The position numbers were made by a program, and so were the translations under genes. The notes under the pieces were generated by a model, which saw nothing but the letters and a program-made list of their open reading frames with translations, ran no database searches and was not told the origin of the DNA. Positions 55,674 to 63,496 of a stretch of 64,000 nt of DNA are shown in pieces. The stretch's first letter is position 1; each line of letters starts with the position of its first letter. Origin of the DNA: Aquiflexum sp041749095 (lineage in GTDB: Bacteria; Bacteroidota; Bacteroidia; Cytophagales; Cyclobacteriaceae); contig NZ_JBGTCA010000429.1 in NCBI RefSeq assembly GCF_041749095.1, positions 7,753-71,752 on the forward strand. The letters run 5' to 3'.

Positions 55674-56540
55674 ATGAAAATTACTTCTAAAGAAATCAGC
55701 GAAAAGACTTTTGAAAAAAACTTCAGAGGCTACGATAAAGATGAGGTCACCGCATTTTTGAATATACTTTCCGGAGAGTGGGACAAAATTATGGCTGAAA
55801 AAGCTGACCTGGAAAAACGGTTGGAAAGCACTGAAAAAGAAGCCAACAAATTAAAACAGGTGGAAGAATCTTTGTTCCGGACACTTAAGACTGCAGAAGA
55901 CACAGGCGCTGCTATAATTGAAGAAGCCAATATTGCTGCTGAGGATATCCTGAGCGAGGCCCATCAAAATGCCGGAAGTATGCTGAATGAGGCACAGAAT
56001 CAATCCAAAAACCTCGTTGAATCTGCCGAAGCCAAAGGCAGGGAAATCATGGATAGTCTCAAAGGTGAGGTAAATTCACTCGTGTCAGGTTTTGAAACAC
56101 TCTTGAAACAAAGGGACATGTTAATCAAAAACCTAAAATCCCTTTCCGAAGGAATTGAGGACACCATCTCTGTTTCAGAAGATTCCATAAAAAAAGTAAA
56201 TATCCGGATCCATTCTGATTTGGTAGATGAACTTTCCAAAGCCAATGCCTTTAGCATGGCCAATATCCTTGAATATCAAAAAGAAGAAGAAATGGTTTCT
56301 AAAACTATTGATTCCGGGAATGAAGAAGATGAAATACAACAGGACTCTGAGACCCAAACAGAAGAAGACAACAATAAACCTATTGCTGAGTCAAATGAAA
56401 CTGAAGTTGAAGATTCTTTAGAGGATGTAAAAGGAAAAACTTCAAGTGAAATTGAAGATGAGGAAATCCAAGAAGAACCAAAGGAAGAATCTAAAAGCAA
56501 ATCCAATAAAGGAGGGTCATTTTTTGATCAATTAGATTAA
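55674..56540 (+). CDS. DivIVA-domain protein with acidic tail
   Basis: A 288-residue protein. The N-terminal DivIVA-like domain has ISEKTFEKNFRGYDKDEVTA and FLNILSGEWDKIM, which normally bind curved membrane. A long coiled coil follows (about 35-130, ADLEKRLESTEKEANKLKQ), then further helices to about 205, and a very acidic tail of about 80 residues (GNEEDEIQQDSETQTEEDNN). It ends with GGSFFDQLD. DivIVA proteins recruit division, pole or envelope factors. The stop and the folB start share bases (TAATG), so they are coupled. The start at ATG 55674 gives the clean family N-terminus. Confidence 0.88.
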   Translation: MKITSKEISEKTFEKNFRGYDKDEVTAFLNILSGEWDKIMAEKADLEKRLESTEKEANKLKQVEESLFRTLKTAEDTGAAIIEEANIAAEDILSEAHQNAGSMLNEAQNQSKNLVESAEAKGREIMDSLKGEVNSLVSGFETLLKQRDMLIKNLKSLSEGIEDTISVSEDSIKKVNIRIHSDLVDELSKANAFSMANILEYQKEEEMVSKTIDSGNEEDEIQQDSETQTEEDNNKPIAESNETEVEDSLEDVKGKTSSEIEDEEIQEEPKEESKSKSNKGGSFFDQLD

Positions 56541-56905
56541 TGGGAAAAGTATCTCTGGAAGGAATAGAATTCCATGCGTATCATGGGGTTTTCAAAGAAG
56601 AAAACAAACTGGGAAACAGGTTCACAGTAGATATCCATGTAGAAACTGATTTCCGAAAAGCCATGCTGGATGATGACCTCAAATCCACAGTGGATTATGC
56701 GAAAATCTACCGGATTGCCAAATCCCACATGCAGGAACCTGTGAAGCTTCTTGAGCATTTGGCACATCTGATGATCCAGGATATATTACAAGCCTATCCC
56801 GAATCCAAACAAATCACAATTATCATCAAAAAACATAACCCTGCTTTGGGCGGGGTGGTCAATTATTCTGTTGTGACGGTCAAATACCCCGAAGACTATG
56901 AATAA
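56540..56905 (+). CDS. folB: Dihydroneopterin aldolase
   Basis: A 121-residue FolB, normal size. It converts 7,8-dihydroneopterin to hydroxymethyl-dihydropterin and glycolaldehyde in folate synthesis. Features include GIEFHAYHGVFKEENKLGNRF with the His-Gly of the active site, STVDYAKIYRIAK, the conserved Glu in LLEHLAHLMIQ and a basic end IIIKKHNPALGG. The ATG overlaps the DivIVA stop (TAATG). It overlaps the chaN-like gene by 8 bases at its end. The folate operon partners (folK, folP) are not next to it. Confidence 0.94.
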   Translation: MGKVSLEGIEFHAYHGVFKEENKLGNRFTVDIHVETDFRKAMLDDDLKSTVDYAKIYRIAKSHMQEPVKLLEHLAHLMIQDILQAYPESKQITIIIKKHNPALGGVVNYSVVTVKYPEDYE

Positions 56906-57761
56906 AAATCTATTGATTTCCTTCTCCTTTTTTTTGTTGACAACAAGTCTTTTTTCTCAAACCCAAGCTTTCAAAATCTTCAATACAGATGGCAACGAAG
57001 TGCGGTTCGAATCCTTGGTTCAGATTGCAGGACAGCATGAGGTTTTCTTTTTTGGCGAACTCCATAACAACAGTATCGCTCATTGGCTTCAATTACAGAT
57101 GCTCAAACAATTACATGCAAATGGCAAAGATGTCGTTTTGGCAGGGGAGTTTTTTGAAAGGGATGACCAACTCAATATTGAGGAATGGTTTGCCGGGAAA
57201 ATGACCGACAAAACTTTTGAAACGGAATCGAAGCTTTGGAATAACTATATTCTTGATTACAAGCCATTGATGTTATATGCCAAAAATAACAGCATCCCAT
57301 TTATAGGTTCGAATATCCCAAGAAAATATGCCTCATTGGTCAGCAGACAGGGCTTGGCTGCTTTGGACAGTCTCAGTGAAGAAGCGAAAAAATTTATTGC
57401 GCCGCTACCTATCGAAGTGGACAAATCCTTGCCGGGATATGTAGCCATGAAGGATATGATGCATGGTTCAGGTATGAATGTGGATTTTATGGTAGAGGCC
57501 CAAGCTGTGAAAGATGCCACCATGGCTTTTTCATTGTTTTACCATTTGGGTAAAGGGAAAAACATCCTTCATATCAATGGTTCACATCATAGCAATAATT
57601 ATGAAGGCATTATTTGGTATCTCAAAAAGCACAACCCCGATACACGTATTTTGACGATCAATACCGTTGAACAGGAAAATATCCACAGCTTGGAAGAAAA
57701 GACGAAAGGTACCGCTGACTTTATTATCATCTTGCCATCTGACAGCCCAAAAAGTTACTGA
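56898..57761 (+). CDS. ChaN-family lipoprotein-like protein (haem or iron uptake related)
   Basis: A 287-residue protein of the ChaN/Tiki superfamily. It has a signal peptide (MNKNLLISFSFFLLTTSLFSQ). The first motif is FFGELHNNSIAHWLQLQML with the conserved Glu-His, then DVVLAGEFFERDDQLNIEEW and a C-terminal ILHINGSHHSNNYEGII with the histidine pair. ChaN proteins bind haem in some bacteria, and related Tiki proteins are metalloproteases. Which applies is not shown. There is no Cys after the signal, so it is a secreted, not lipidated, form. It starts 8 bases before the folB stop. Confidence 0.85.
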   Translation: MNKNLLISFSFFLLTTSLFSQTQAFKIFNTDGNEVRFESLVQIAGQHEVFFFGELHNNSIAHWLQLQMLKQLHANGKDVVLAGEFFERDDQLNIEEWFAGKMTDKTFETESKLWNNYILDYKPLMLYAKNNSIPFIGSNIPRKYASLVSRQGLAALDSLSEEAKKFIAPLPIEVDKSLPGYVAMKDMMHGSGMNVDFMVEAQAVKDATMAFSLFYHLGKGKNILHINGSHHSNNYEGIIWYLKKHNPDTRILTINTVEQENIHSLEEKTKGTADFIIILPSDSPKSY

Positions 57762-58219
57762 TGTATTCCCGGGCTGAATCTACAAAAATCCGAAAAGAAT
57801 TTTGGACGACATTTGGCCAATATATGAAGCCTGTCCCCTCTGCAACCGGGTACAGGGTCCGTTGGCAGAACTACAAAACAGGAGTTCGTGATATTTACTT
57901 TAGGATGAAGGCAGAACGGGATTATGCATCCATAGGAATAGAAATCGCCCATCATGATGAAGAATTGCAACAACTCTATTTCGAGCAGTTTTTTGAATTC
58001 AAAAAGCTGTTGGAAAATGAATTGGGTGAAGCATGGGACTGGTGTTTGCTGGAAAATGATGAATACGGAAACAAAATTTCCAGGATCCAAAAAGTCAAAC
58101 AGAACCTGAATGTCATGGAAAAAAACAACTGGCCGGATATCATTTCCTTTTTAAAACCAAGGATAATTGCCTTGGATGCCTTTTGGGCCAATATCAAGCC
58201 GGGCTTTGAGGATCTATGA
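57761..58219 (+). CDS. DUF4268-family protein
   Basis: A 152-residue protein of the DUF4268 type as I recall it: RKEFWTTFGQYMKPVPSATG, RVRWQNYKTGVRDIYFRM and a C-terminal helix (PDIISFLKPRIIALDAFW). The function is unknown. DUF4268 is also found beside nuclease-like proteins, but here it is a lone domain. The start overlaps the chaN stop by one base (TGATG), so it is coupled. It ends at a terminator at 58219. Confidence 0.82.
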   Translation: MYSRAESTKIRKEFWTTFGQYMKPVPSATGYRVRWQNYKTGVRDIYFRMKAERDYASIGIEIAHHDEELQQLYFEQFFEFKKLLENELGEAWDWCLLENDEYGNKISRIQKVKQNLNVMEKNNWPDIISFLKPRIIALDAFWANIKPGFEDL

Positions 58220-58254
58220 ACCTTTGAGGTCTTTTTCTGACCTCGAAGGTTTTT
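58219..58254 (+). terminator. Rho-independent terminator of the DivIVA-folB-chaN-DUF4268 run
   Basis: AACCTTTGAGGTC (58219-58231) pairs with GACCTCGAAGGTT (58239-58251), with one G-U pair, 7-base loop, and T tail to 58254. Confidence 0.8.
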
Positions 58255-58315
58255 CTATTAGAAAGAGATCAAAGTAAAAACCAATTAAAACTTAATTTTT
58301 ATCACATGGTCCATG

Positions 58316-58347
58316 TAGATCACATAGTAAGAAGAACTATGTGCTCT
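58316..58347. repeat. Imperfect palindrome in intergenic DNA
   Basis: AGATCACATAG (58317-58327) and CTATGTGCTCT (58337-58347) form an 11-bp stem with one mismatch. It resembles words often seen in Bacteroidota intergenic repeats. The gap 58220-58468 has no gene. Confidence 0.5.
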
Positions 58348-58394
58348 ATCTGTCTATGGGGTAAATTCAGCTCATAGAGGTTAAAATCACTGGA

Positions 58395-58427
58395 ATTCAT
58401 GCCATGACTTTGAGTCATGGCATGAAT
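58395..58427. repeat. 33-bp palindromic repeat, copy 3 of 3 (inverted)
   Basis: Arms 58395-58409 and 58413-58427 equal those of copies 1 and 2. The loop is TTG, the complement of CAA, so this copy has the opposite orientation. It lies between the DUF4268 gene and the end of the DUF5060 gene. Confidence 0.85.
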
Positions 58428-58468
58428 AAGTCTTAGTTTTAATTGAGAATCTAAGGGGTTTATTCAGG

Positions 58469-60334
58469 CTAATCATTGTTTCTGGAGATCAACACAGCCC
58501 AATCAGCATTAATATCAACCGGAGGGTTTCCGATATTTTGTATTTTCCCGGCAGAAATGGTTTTAATCGTACCGGGTTGGAGACTACCCCCAATACGTGG
58601 GTTGTACCATTGCACTGTATATTCGCCAATTTCATCACTAAGGTCAATGCATGTACTTCCACCATTGGGAAAATAAACCGTATAAATCTGACCTTTTTCT
58701 GCAAAACAAAAATTAACCTTATCACCACCTATAATTTCATCTGCCGGCTGCATTTTCCAAAAGGGAAGGTATTCATGGAAAAAAGTAAGTGCATGGCGGG
58801 TAAAATCCCAAACCTGATCACGTGATCGCCAATCTTCACTTCCCAGGTCATTGTTGTGGTTTTCGTATCCAAAATACCACTCGGTTCCACCGCCCCCTGC
58901 CATAAGGTTTGCCCAAAGGACATGTGCCCTTACTTTGTCCTGATTATTATCATCCTCCCTATCATCTGGATCAACTCCCCTGCTGGCCGGGCCAATTTCA
59001 TCAATATTTACCACCCATTGCTTTCCTGCTTCCTTTGATTCAGAGACCCATTTCAAAGTCTCTTTGTGGATATCCATCACATTTCCAATCTGTAAGGAGG
59101 GTCCGTCCAGGTATTTGAAGCCAAGCAGCTCATTTAAGATGGGATGTCTGAATTCAGATGCCGAATGCGTATGCAGCACAATAAAATTCTTGTAGGGATC
59201 ATTCGTTTTGATATATTCAATCATATCTTTTCTCTGCCTATCGTTTTGGGCTTCTGGGGTGAAATTGGCATAACCGTTCTCCTCTCCCATGTTCCAGGTC
59301 ACAGCGAGGTGATGTGAAAAGCGGGCAATCAATTCCCTATAATACAGTTTTCTCAAAGGACCGGTATCCCCATCATCGAGCAACAATTCATTTTCTGTTT
59401 CCTGGGTGACAATATGGAGCATCAATCCCAGTTGATCCATATGGCTGAAGACAGTTTCCCATTGGTCGAGCTTACTGCAATCAAAGCGCTCTCTTTCTTC
59501 ATAATCGGTGTAGGGCCAGACATCCTCCCCGTCTCCATTTATATTTAGAGTAAGAAAATACACAGAATTCATTCCTTTCGAGGCCAGGTAATTTAGCGCA
59601 CCAATCATCGCTTTTCCTTTCCCATCCTTCCAAGTGGGATCTCCTTCCTGCCAATCGTTTTTATGAGGTCCGTATTTGTGTAATTCGGTTTTGGGTGCGG
59701 CTTCCCCATCTTTGCGCTCTGTAGGGCCAACATGCCTGGTACCGTCAAAGTCCACATAAGCCAAAAAGTTTTCAGGGGAATCCGCCCCACCTTTCAGGTA
59801 GTAAACCCCTGTTCCGGCAAACCTCAAGTATCTTTCACCTACATATTGAAGTCTTCCCTTTGCCCTAAAATCCCTACCGGTCTTATCACTTGATGTTATA
59901 TCAAAAGAACCCTTTTCCCCATCAAAGGCCAGTCCTTGACCGGAAGAAGGATCGTCACTGATGGCAATCATTTCACCTTGTCGGAAGGAAGCAGCATATT
60001 CCCATGTACCCACTTTATTGGGCACAAACTTAACCCGCCATTTATTCCCGGAAGTTGCACTCGTCTCCCCTGCATTGCCATCTGCTGCATAGTACCCAGG
60101 TATTTCAAATTTCTCCTCACCATTGGTAAAGGTTACCAACAGCCTATAGTTTGTAAATGGATTCAACGCTGCCATTTCATCACTCGATGGGCCATCAAAA
60201 GTCAATGTAATAGTATGCCATTGTTTTAGTTCTCCTGTAATTTCCGTGTTTTTGGAATTGTCAGATTCACTACAGGATGAGATTGTCAATAACAGAAGAA
60301 TATAGGATAGCAAAAGAGGATAGGGGTTTTTCAT
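58469..60334 (-). CDS. DUF5060-type lipoprotein with a glycosidase-like barrel
   Basis: A 621-residue lipoprotein (YILLLLTISSCSES, Cys near 21). The N-terminal DUF5060-like beta domain (about 25-115) has WHTITLTFDGPSSDE. A TIM-barrel-like domain follows (about 130-500), with ALNYLASKGMNSVYFLTLNI, RFSHHLAVTWNMGEENGY and WVVNIDEIGPASRG. The last has acidic residues typical of a retaining glycosidase, but this is inference. A C-terminal beta domain (YTVYFPNGG, YTVQWYNPRIGG) resembles a putative collagen-binding or carbohydrate-binding unit. The start ATG 60334 gives the right signal. The frame is open upstream to 60361. Substrate is unknown. It is a lone gene. Confidence 0.8.
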   Translation of the reverse strand: MKNPYPLLLSYILLLLTISSCSESDNSKNTEITGELKQWHTITLTFDGPSSDEMAALNPFTNYRLLVTFTNGEEKFEIPGYYAADGNAGETSATSGNKWRVKFVPNKVGTWEYAASFRQGEMIAISDDPSSGQGLAFDGEKGSFDITSSDKTGRDFRAKGRLQYVGERYLRFAGTGVYYLKGGADSPENFLAYVDFDGTRHVGPTERKDGEAAPKTELHKYGPHKNDWQEGDPTWKDGKGKAMIGALNYLASKGMNSVYFLTLNINGDGEDVWPYTDYEERERFDCSKLDQWETVFSHMDQLGLMLHIVTQETENELLLDDGDTGPLRKLYYRELIARFSHHLAVTWNMGEENGYANFTPEAQNDRQRKDMIEYIKTNDPYKNFIVLHTHSASEFRHPILNELLGFKYLDGPSLQIGNVMDIHKETLKWVSESKEAGKQWVVNIDEIGPASRGVDPDDREDDNNQDKVRAHVLWANLMAGGGGTEWYFGYENHNNDLGSEDWRSRDQVWDFTRHALTFFHEYLPFWKMQPADEIIGGDKVNFCFAEKGQIYTVYFPNGGSTCIDLSDEIGEYTVQWYNPRIGGSLQPGTIKTISAGKIQNIGNPPVDINADWAVLISRNND

Positions 60335-60429
60335 GGATTTTTTTTGGTATTCGGTATACATTTCTTACCTCCAAGATAGGATTTAAATTTTAAAAAACAT
60401 TTAATATAAATCTTCAGATTTTTAAACTT

Positions 60430-60813
60430 TTAAATCCTAAACATAAAATCATAACCTATTACACTCCTTATCTTTTTATCCAAAGTCCAAAGTTGAAGTT
60501 GGTTTTTTCTCACAGCATGAATGATCACTGCATCTATCAAGCCAACTCCCTCATTGATCAAATTAAGTTCATTGGAAAGCATTCCTGCCTCAATAATCAG
60601 AAGTGGCCCATCGATCAATGGAACATTTGAAACGAAATCCATGATCATACTAATTTCCTTTTTGCCTTTGGCTCCCTGAAATAACTCTGCAAAAATCAGC
60701 TCTAAGCTCCAAACTCTTCCGTTTTCCAAGAGTTCTTGGCAAATTGAAAAGTACTCCGGATTCCCTCTTAAATATTCAATCCATATTGAGGTATCAAGAA
60801 CAACTCCTTTCAT
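60430..60813 (-). CDS. vapC: VapC-family PIN-domain toxin
   Basis: A 127-residue PIN-domain ribonuclease. Acidic residues of the fold are present: Asp7 in VVLDTSIWIEYL, Glu in ELIFAELFQGAKG, and Asp in EGVGLIDAVIIHAVR and TLDKKI. VapC toxins cleave tRNA or rRNA under release from VapB. It overlaps the vapB gene by four bases (ATGA), so antitoxin is made first. Length is normal and there are no lesions. The operator palindrome upstream of vapB fits self-regulation. Confidence 0.93.
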   Translation of the reverse strand: MKGVVLDTSIWIEYLRGNPEYFSICQELLENGRVWSLELIFAELFQGAKGKKEISMIMDFVSNVPLIDGPLLIIEAGMLSNELNLINEGVGLIDAVIIHAVRKNQLQLWTLDKKIRSVIGYDFMFRI

Positions 60814-61016
60814 TTTCTATTCAACTCACGCAATTCTTGGGAGGTATATTTAAATTCCAAAGGTTCACTCAATATCATGTTACCCAATTCTTTTATTTTT
60901 CGGGATCGGATGTAAGTGTGTAAAGCAATTTTTAAGGTTTCGGTGATGGTTTCTGCATTAGAAAGCTCCATCGCTTCTGCTATCAAATCATCAGGTATGA
61001 TTGCTGTAACTTTCAT
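60810..61016 (-). CDS. vapB: VapB-type antitoxin
   Basis: A 68-residue antitoxin. The N-terminal part resembles a ribbon-helix-helix DNA-binding unit (MKVTAIIPDDLIAEAMELS, ITETLKIALHTYIRSRKI). The C-terminal part (LGNMILSEPLEFKYTSQELR) would bind VapC. The start ATG 61016 lies about 20 bases from the inverted repeat at 61037-61057. VapB-VapC complexes usually repress their own promoter through such sites. Confidence 0.88.
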   Translation of the reverse strand: MKVTAIIPDDLIAEAMELSNAETITETLKIALHTYIRSRKIKELGNMILSEPLEFKYTSQELRELNRK

Positions 61017-61036
61017 GATTTCATTTTTTTTATAAA

Positions 61037-61057
61037 TATACGATAGCTTATCGTATA
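61037..61057 (-). promoter_or_regulatory. Candidate VapBC operator
   Basis: TATACGATA (61037-61045) is the exact inverse of TATCGTATA (61049-61057) around GCT. It is a 21-bp palindrome about 20 bases upstream of the vapB start. This suits an autoregulatory ribbon-helix-helix site. It lacks a T-run, so it is not a terminator. Confidence 0.65.
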
Positions 61058-61108
61058 AAGATAAAAAAGTTTTGCGGGAAAGGTTGTCAATTCATCCTTT
61101 ACATAGGA

Positions 61109-61422
61109 CTAGATCAACTCCAAAACCATTGCCAAACAAACTTTCACATCAGCCATTTCAGCTTCAGTTAAGGCTCCAATTTTCTTCACTAACCTTTTCT
61201 CCGAAAGGCTTTTGACCTGAAAGCAATCTGCCAAAGAGATCTTTGATAGGCCATTTTATTGACTTGGGGAAAGTTTGGCCATCCAGGTTTGTTGCTGTTT
61301 CAATCCATCCGTAATAGGAACTACCACTTTCAGAGGCAAAACTCCCAAGGCATCTGAATTGACAATGATGGCAGGTCTGGTCTTTTTGATTTCTTGACCG
61401 ACCTGTGATTCAAGTTGACCAT
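61109..61422 (-). pseudogene. MazF/PemK-type toxin relic
   Basis: On the minus strand the segment MVNLN (61422-61408) is followed by a frameshift and then VGQEIKKTRPAIIVNSDAL and LPLKVVVPITDW, the usual first half of MazF/PemK toxins (GxEIxKTRPxIIVN). Further down, another frame gives NGLSKISLADCFQVKSLSEK and RLVKKIGALTEAEMADVK, ending at the stop at 61111-61109. An in-frame stop precedes NGLSK. Two frameshifts and one nonsense codon mean it is dead. The N-terminus is fused to a LysR relic at about 61422. No antitoxin gene survives. Confidence 0.85.
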
Positions 61423-61619
61423 TCAAACTTGCCCTGCAGCTGTCAGTTCGACCCTTCTCTTGGTCCGTTCAAAAACTGCACATCCAATATCTCCTCCATC
61501 TGTTTGATCTGTCGGCTAAGATCGGGTTGGGAAATGAACAAGCGCTCGGCCGCCCTACCAAAGTTCAGTTCTTCGGCAACGGCACGGAAGTATTCAAGGT
61601 GTAGGAGTTCAATTGTCAT
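61423..61619 (-). pseudogene. Truncated LysR-type regulator relic
   Basis: Starting at ATG 61619 the frame reads a LysR winged-helix N-terminus: LHLEYFRAVAEELNFGRAAE, RLFISQPDLSRQIKQME, then EEILDVQ. A one-base shift in the T-run (near 61470) restores LFERTKRRVELTAAGQV, the expected next LysR segment. After that the sequence jumps into the MazF relic. The effector-binding domain (about 220 residues) is gone. Its position divergent from hutH suggests that it once regulated the hut genes, which is inference. Confidence 0.85.
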
Positions 61620-61623
61620 AATG

Positions 61624-61651
61624 GTTCCCGCAAAGTCGCAGAGACGCAAAG
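61624..61651. repeat. GCAAAG-type intergenic repeat, left copy
   Basis: CCCGCAAAGTCGCAGAGACG followed by CAAAG at about 61626-61650. An inverted partner lies at about 61865-61897. Repeats of this type (CGCAAAGGCGCAAAG) are common between genes of many bacteria as I recall. Confidence 0.6.
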
Positions 61652-61728
61652 AAATAAAGGTAGATTCCTTTACAATCCTGTTCTAGTCAAAATAATAGTC
61701 TTAAAATAAATTACTTGTGTTGACCAAA

Positions 61729-61771
61729 GTCCATCCTTTAAGGTCACAAATTGTGACATTAAAGGATGGAC
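61729..61771. repeat. 43-bp near-perfect palindrome upstream of hutH
   Basis: Outer arms GTCCATCCTTTAA (61729-61741) and TTAAAGGATGGAC (61759-61771), inner arms GTCACAA (61743-61749) and TTGTGAC (61751-61757). There is one mismatch pair (61742/61758). It could be a hairpin in RNA or a site for a dimeric regulator. It lies between the LysR relic and hutH. Confidence 0.7.
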
Positions 61772-61842
61772 CTCATTTTGTTCTTCATTCGTTACTTGTT
61801 TCATTGATATTATTAGTATTTATACTTATCAATCACAACAGC

Positions 61843-61850
61843 TATTTTTG
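61843..61850 (+). promoter_or_regulatory. Candidate -7 element of the hut operon
   Basis: TATTTTTG matches TAnnTTTG and lies 55 bases before the hutH start. No clear -33 element was found at the right distance. Confidence 0.3.
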
Positions 61851-61864
61851 TATTATAATCTCTC

Positions 61865-61897
61865 GCAATCTTTGCGCCTTTGCGTCTTAGCGGGAGA
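61865..61897. repeat. GCAAAG-type intergenic repeat, right copy
   Basis: CAATCTTTGCGCCTTTGCGT then CTTAGCGGGAGA at 61865-61896, the inverse of the repeat at 61624-61651. It lies in the leader of hutH. Confidence 0.6.
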
Positions 61898-61905
61898 CAA
61901 AAACT

Positions 61906-63483
61906 ATGATTATGAAGAAAACCTTCCATTACGGCCAAGAACACCTCACCGCTTCCATTGCCCTTGGAATCGCCAGGGGTGAAATTCAGGGATTTCTAAC
62001 CGAGGAAAGCAGAGAGAAAGTACGAGCCAGTGCAAAAGCTGTTGAAAATATAGTCGCCAATGGTAAACCCGTCTATGGTATCAATACCGGTTTTGGGCCT
62101 TTGTGTACCACGATGATCTCACCCGACCAAACCCAAAAGCTTCAGGAGAATATTCTCAAAAGCCATGCTGTCGGATTGGGTGAACCCATTCCTAGAGAAA
62201 TCGCAAAACTGATGATGATTCTCAAGCTGCATGCTTTGGCAAAAGGTTATTCTGGAATTCAAGAACAGACTTTGGATAGGATCATGTGGCACATTGAGCA
62301 TGATGTGATTCCAGTCGTACCCAAACAAGGTTCGGTAGGTGCCTCAGGTGACCTTGCGCCCCTCTCCCATTTGTTTATCCCATTGATCGGTTTAGGAAAA
62401 GTGCATTATCAGGGAAAAACCCTCACTACTGCTGAAGCATTGCAGCAACATCAGTTGGAACCTATTCACCTTGGTCCCAAAGAAGGTTTGGCATTGATCA
62501 ATGGTACTCAGTTTATGTCAGCTTTCGGGGTTAAGGTCCTTGATAGGTTTTACAATATCCTTGCCCATGCCGACATCACCGGTGCCATGATGTTAGAGGG
62601 GTTGCTCGGTTCGATCAAACCGTTTTCCGCCGAACTCCACCAACTCCGTCCTTATGCCGGGAATCAACATGTAGCCCAGACCATCCTCAACCTGCTCCAT
62701 GAATCCGAAATTGTAAACTCCCATGCGACATGTGCAAGAGTTCAGGATCCGTATTCCTTGCGCTGTATGCCGCAAGTGCATGGCGCTTCCAGAAATGCCT
62801 GGCTGCATTTAAAACAAGTCTTGGAAATAGAAATCAATTCCGTCACCGACAACCCAGTAGTTTTCGATGAAAACCATACCATCAGTGGAGGTAATTTCCA
62901 TGGGCAACCCATAGCCATGCCTTTGGATTATGCCTGTCTGGCTGCTTCCGAGATTGGCAATATTTCAGACCGAAGGATTTACCTCTCCTTGGAAGGAGAT
63001 ACTCCCGGAGTACCTAAATTACTCTTGAAAGAGACCGGGCTTAATTCGGGTTTTATGATTCCTCAGTACACCACAGCCGCTTTGGCAAGTGAAAACAAAG
63101 GGCTTTGCTTCCCTTCTTCCGCCGACAGCATCCCAACATCCCTTGGTCAGGAAGACCATGTAAGTATGGGAAGTATTGGAGCCAGAAAAGCCATTCAAGT
63201 AATAGAAAATGTGGAAAAAATCCTCGGGGTAGAACTATACTGTGCAGCCCAAGCTGTGGATTTCCACGCTCCTTTGAAGTCAGGAAAAATCATGACAGCC
63301 CTATACGAACATGTGCGCACCAAAATCAAACATGTTACCGAAGATCAGATTATGTATGAAGATATGGAAACCGCTATTGAGATTATCCGAAGTGGGGAAT
63401 TGCTTATCTTAGCCAGAGAAGTTGCTGAGAAAGAGGGATTGCAGCTTGAGACTCCTTGGTCGGGGAAGTTTGATAGGTTTTAG
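61906..63483 (+). CDS. hutH: Histidine ammonia-lyase
   Basis: A 525-residue HutH, first step of histidine breakdown: histidine to urocanate plus ammonia. The MIO cofactor forms from the Ala146-Ser147-Gly148 triad in GSVGASGDLAPLSH. Other conserved parts are VYGINTGFGPLC, NGTQFMSAFG, and the segment SVTDNPVVF. Length is normal. The start is ATG 61906 (MIMKKTFHYG), and the ATG two codons later is also possible. It is followed by hutI after a 131-base gap that holds a complex palindromic element. The former regulator may be the LysR relic upstream. Confidence 0.97.
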   Translation: MIMKKTFHYGQEHLTASIALGIARGEIQGFLTEESREKVRASAKAVENIVANGKPVYGINTGFGPLCTTMISPDQTQKLQENILKSHAVGLGEPIPREIAKLMMILKLHALAKGYSGIQEQTLDRIMWHIEHDVIPVVPKQGSVGASGDLAPLSHLFIPLIGLGKVHYQGKTLTTAEALQQHQLEPIHLGPKEGLALINGTQFMSAFGVKVLDRFYNILAHADITGAMMLEGLLGSIKPFSAELHQLRPYAGNQHVAQTILNLLHESEIVNSHATCARVQDPYSLRCMPQVHGASRNAWLHLKQVLEIEINSVTDNPVVFDENHTISGGNFHGQPIAMPLDYACLAASEIGNISDRRIYLSLEGDTPGVPKLLLKETGLNSGFMIPQYTTAALASENKGLCFPSSADSIPTSLGQEDHVSMGSIGARKAIQVIENVEKILGVELYCAAQAVDFHAPLKSGKIMTALYEHVRTKIKHVTEDQIMYEDMETAIEIIRSGELLILAREVAEKEGLQLETPWSGKFDRF

Positions 63484-63496
63484 TTAGTTCATTAGT

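Noticed and set aside
8332..61016. Three toxin-antitoxin pairs as parts of one system
   Set aside because: They are many kilobases apart, of different families, and separated by housekeeping genes.
60430..61619. A defence or toxin island around VapBC
   Set aside because: Only one intact toxin-antitoxin pair and one dead toxin are present, with no restriction, CRISPR or other defence genes beside them.
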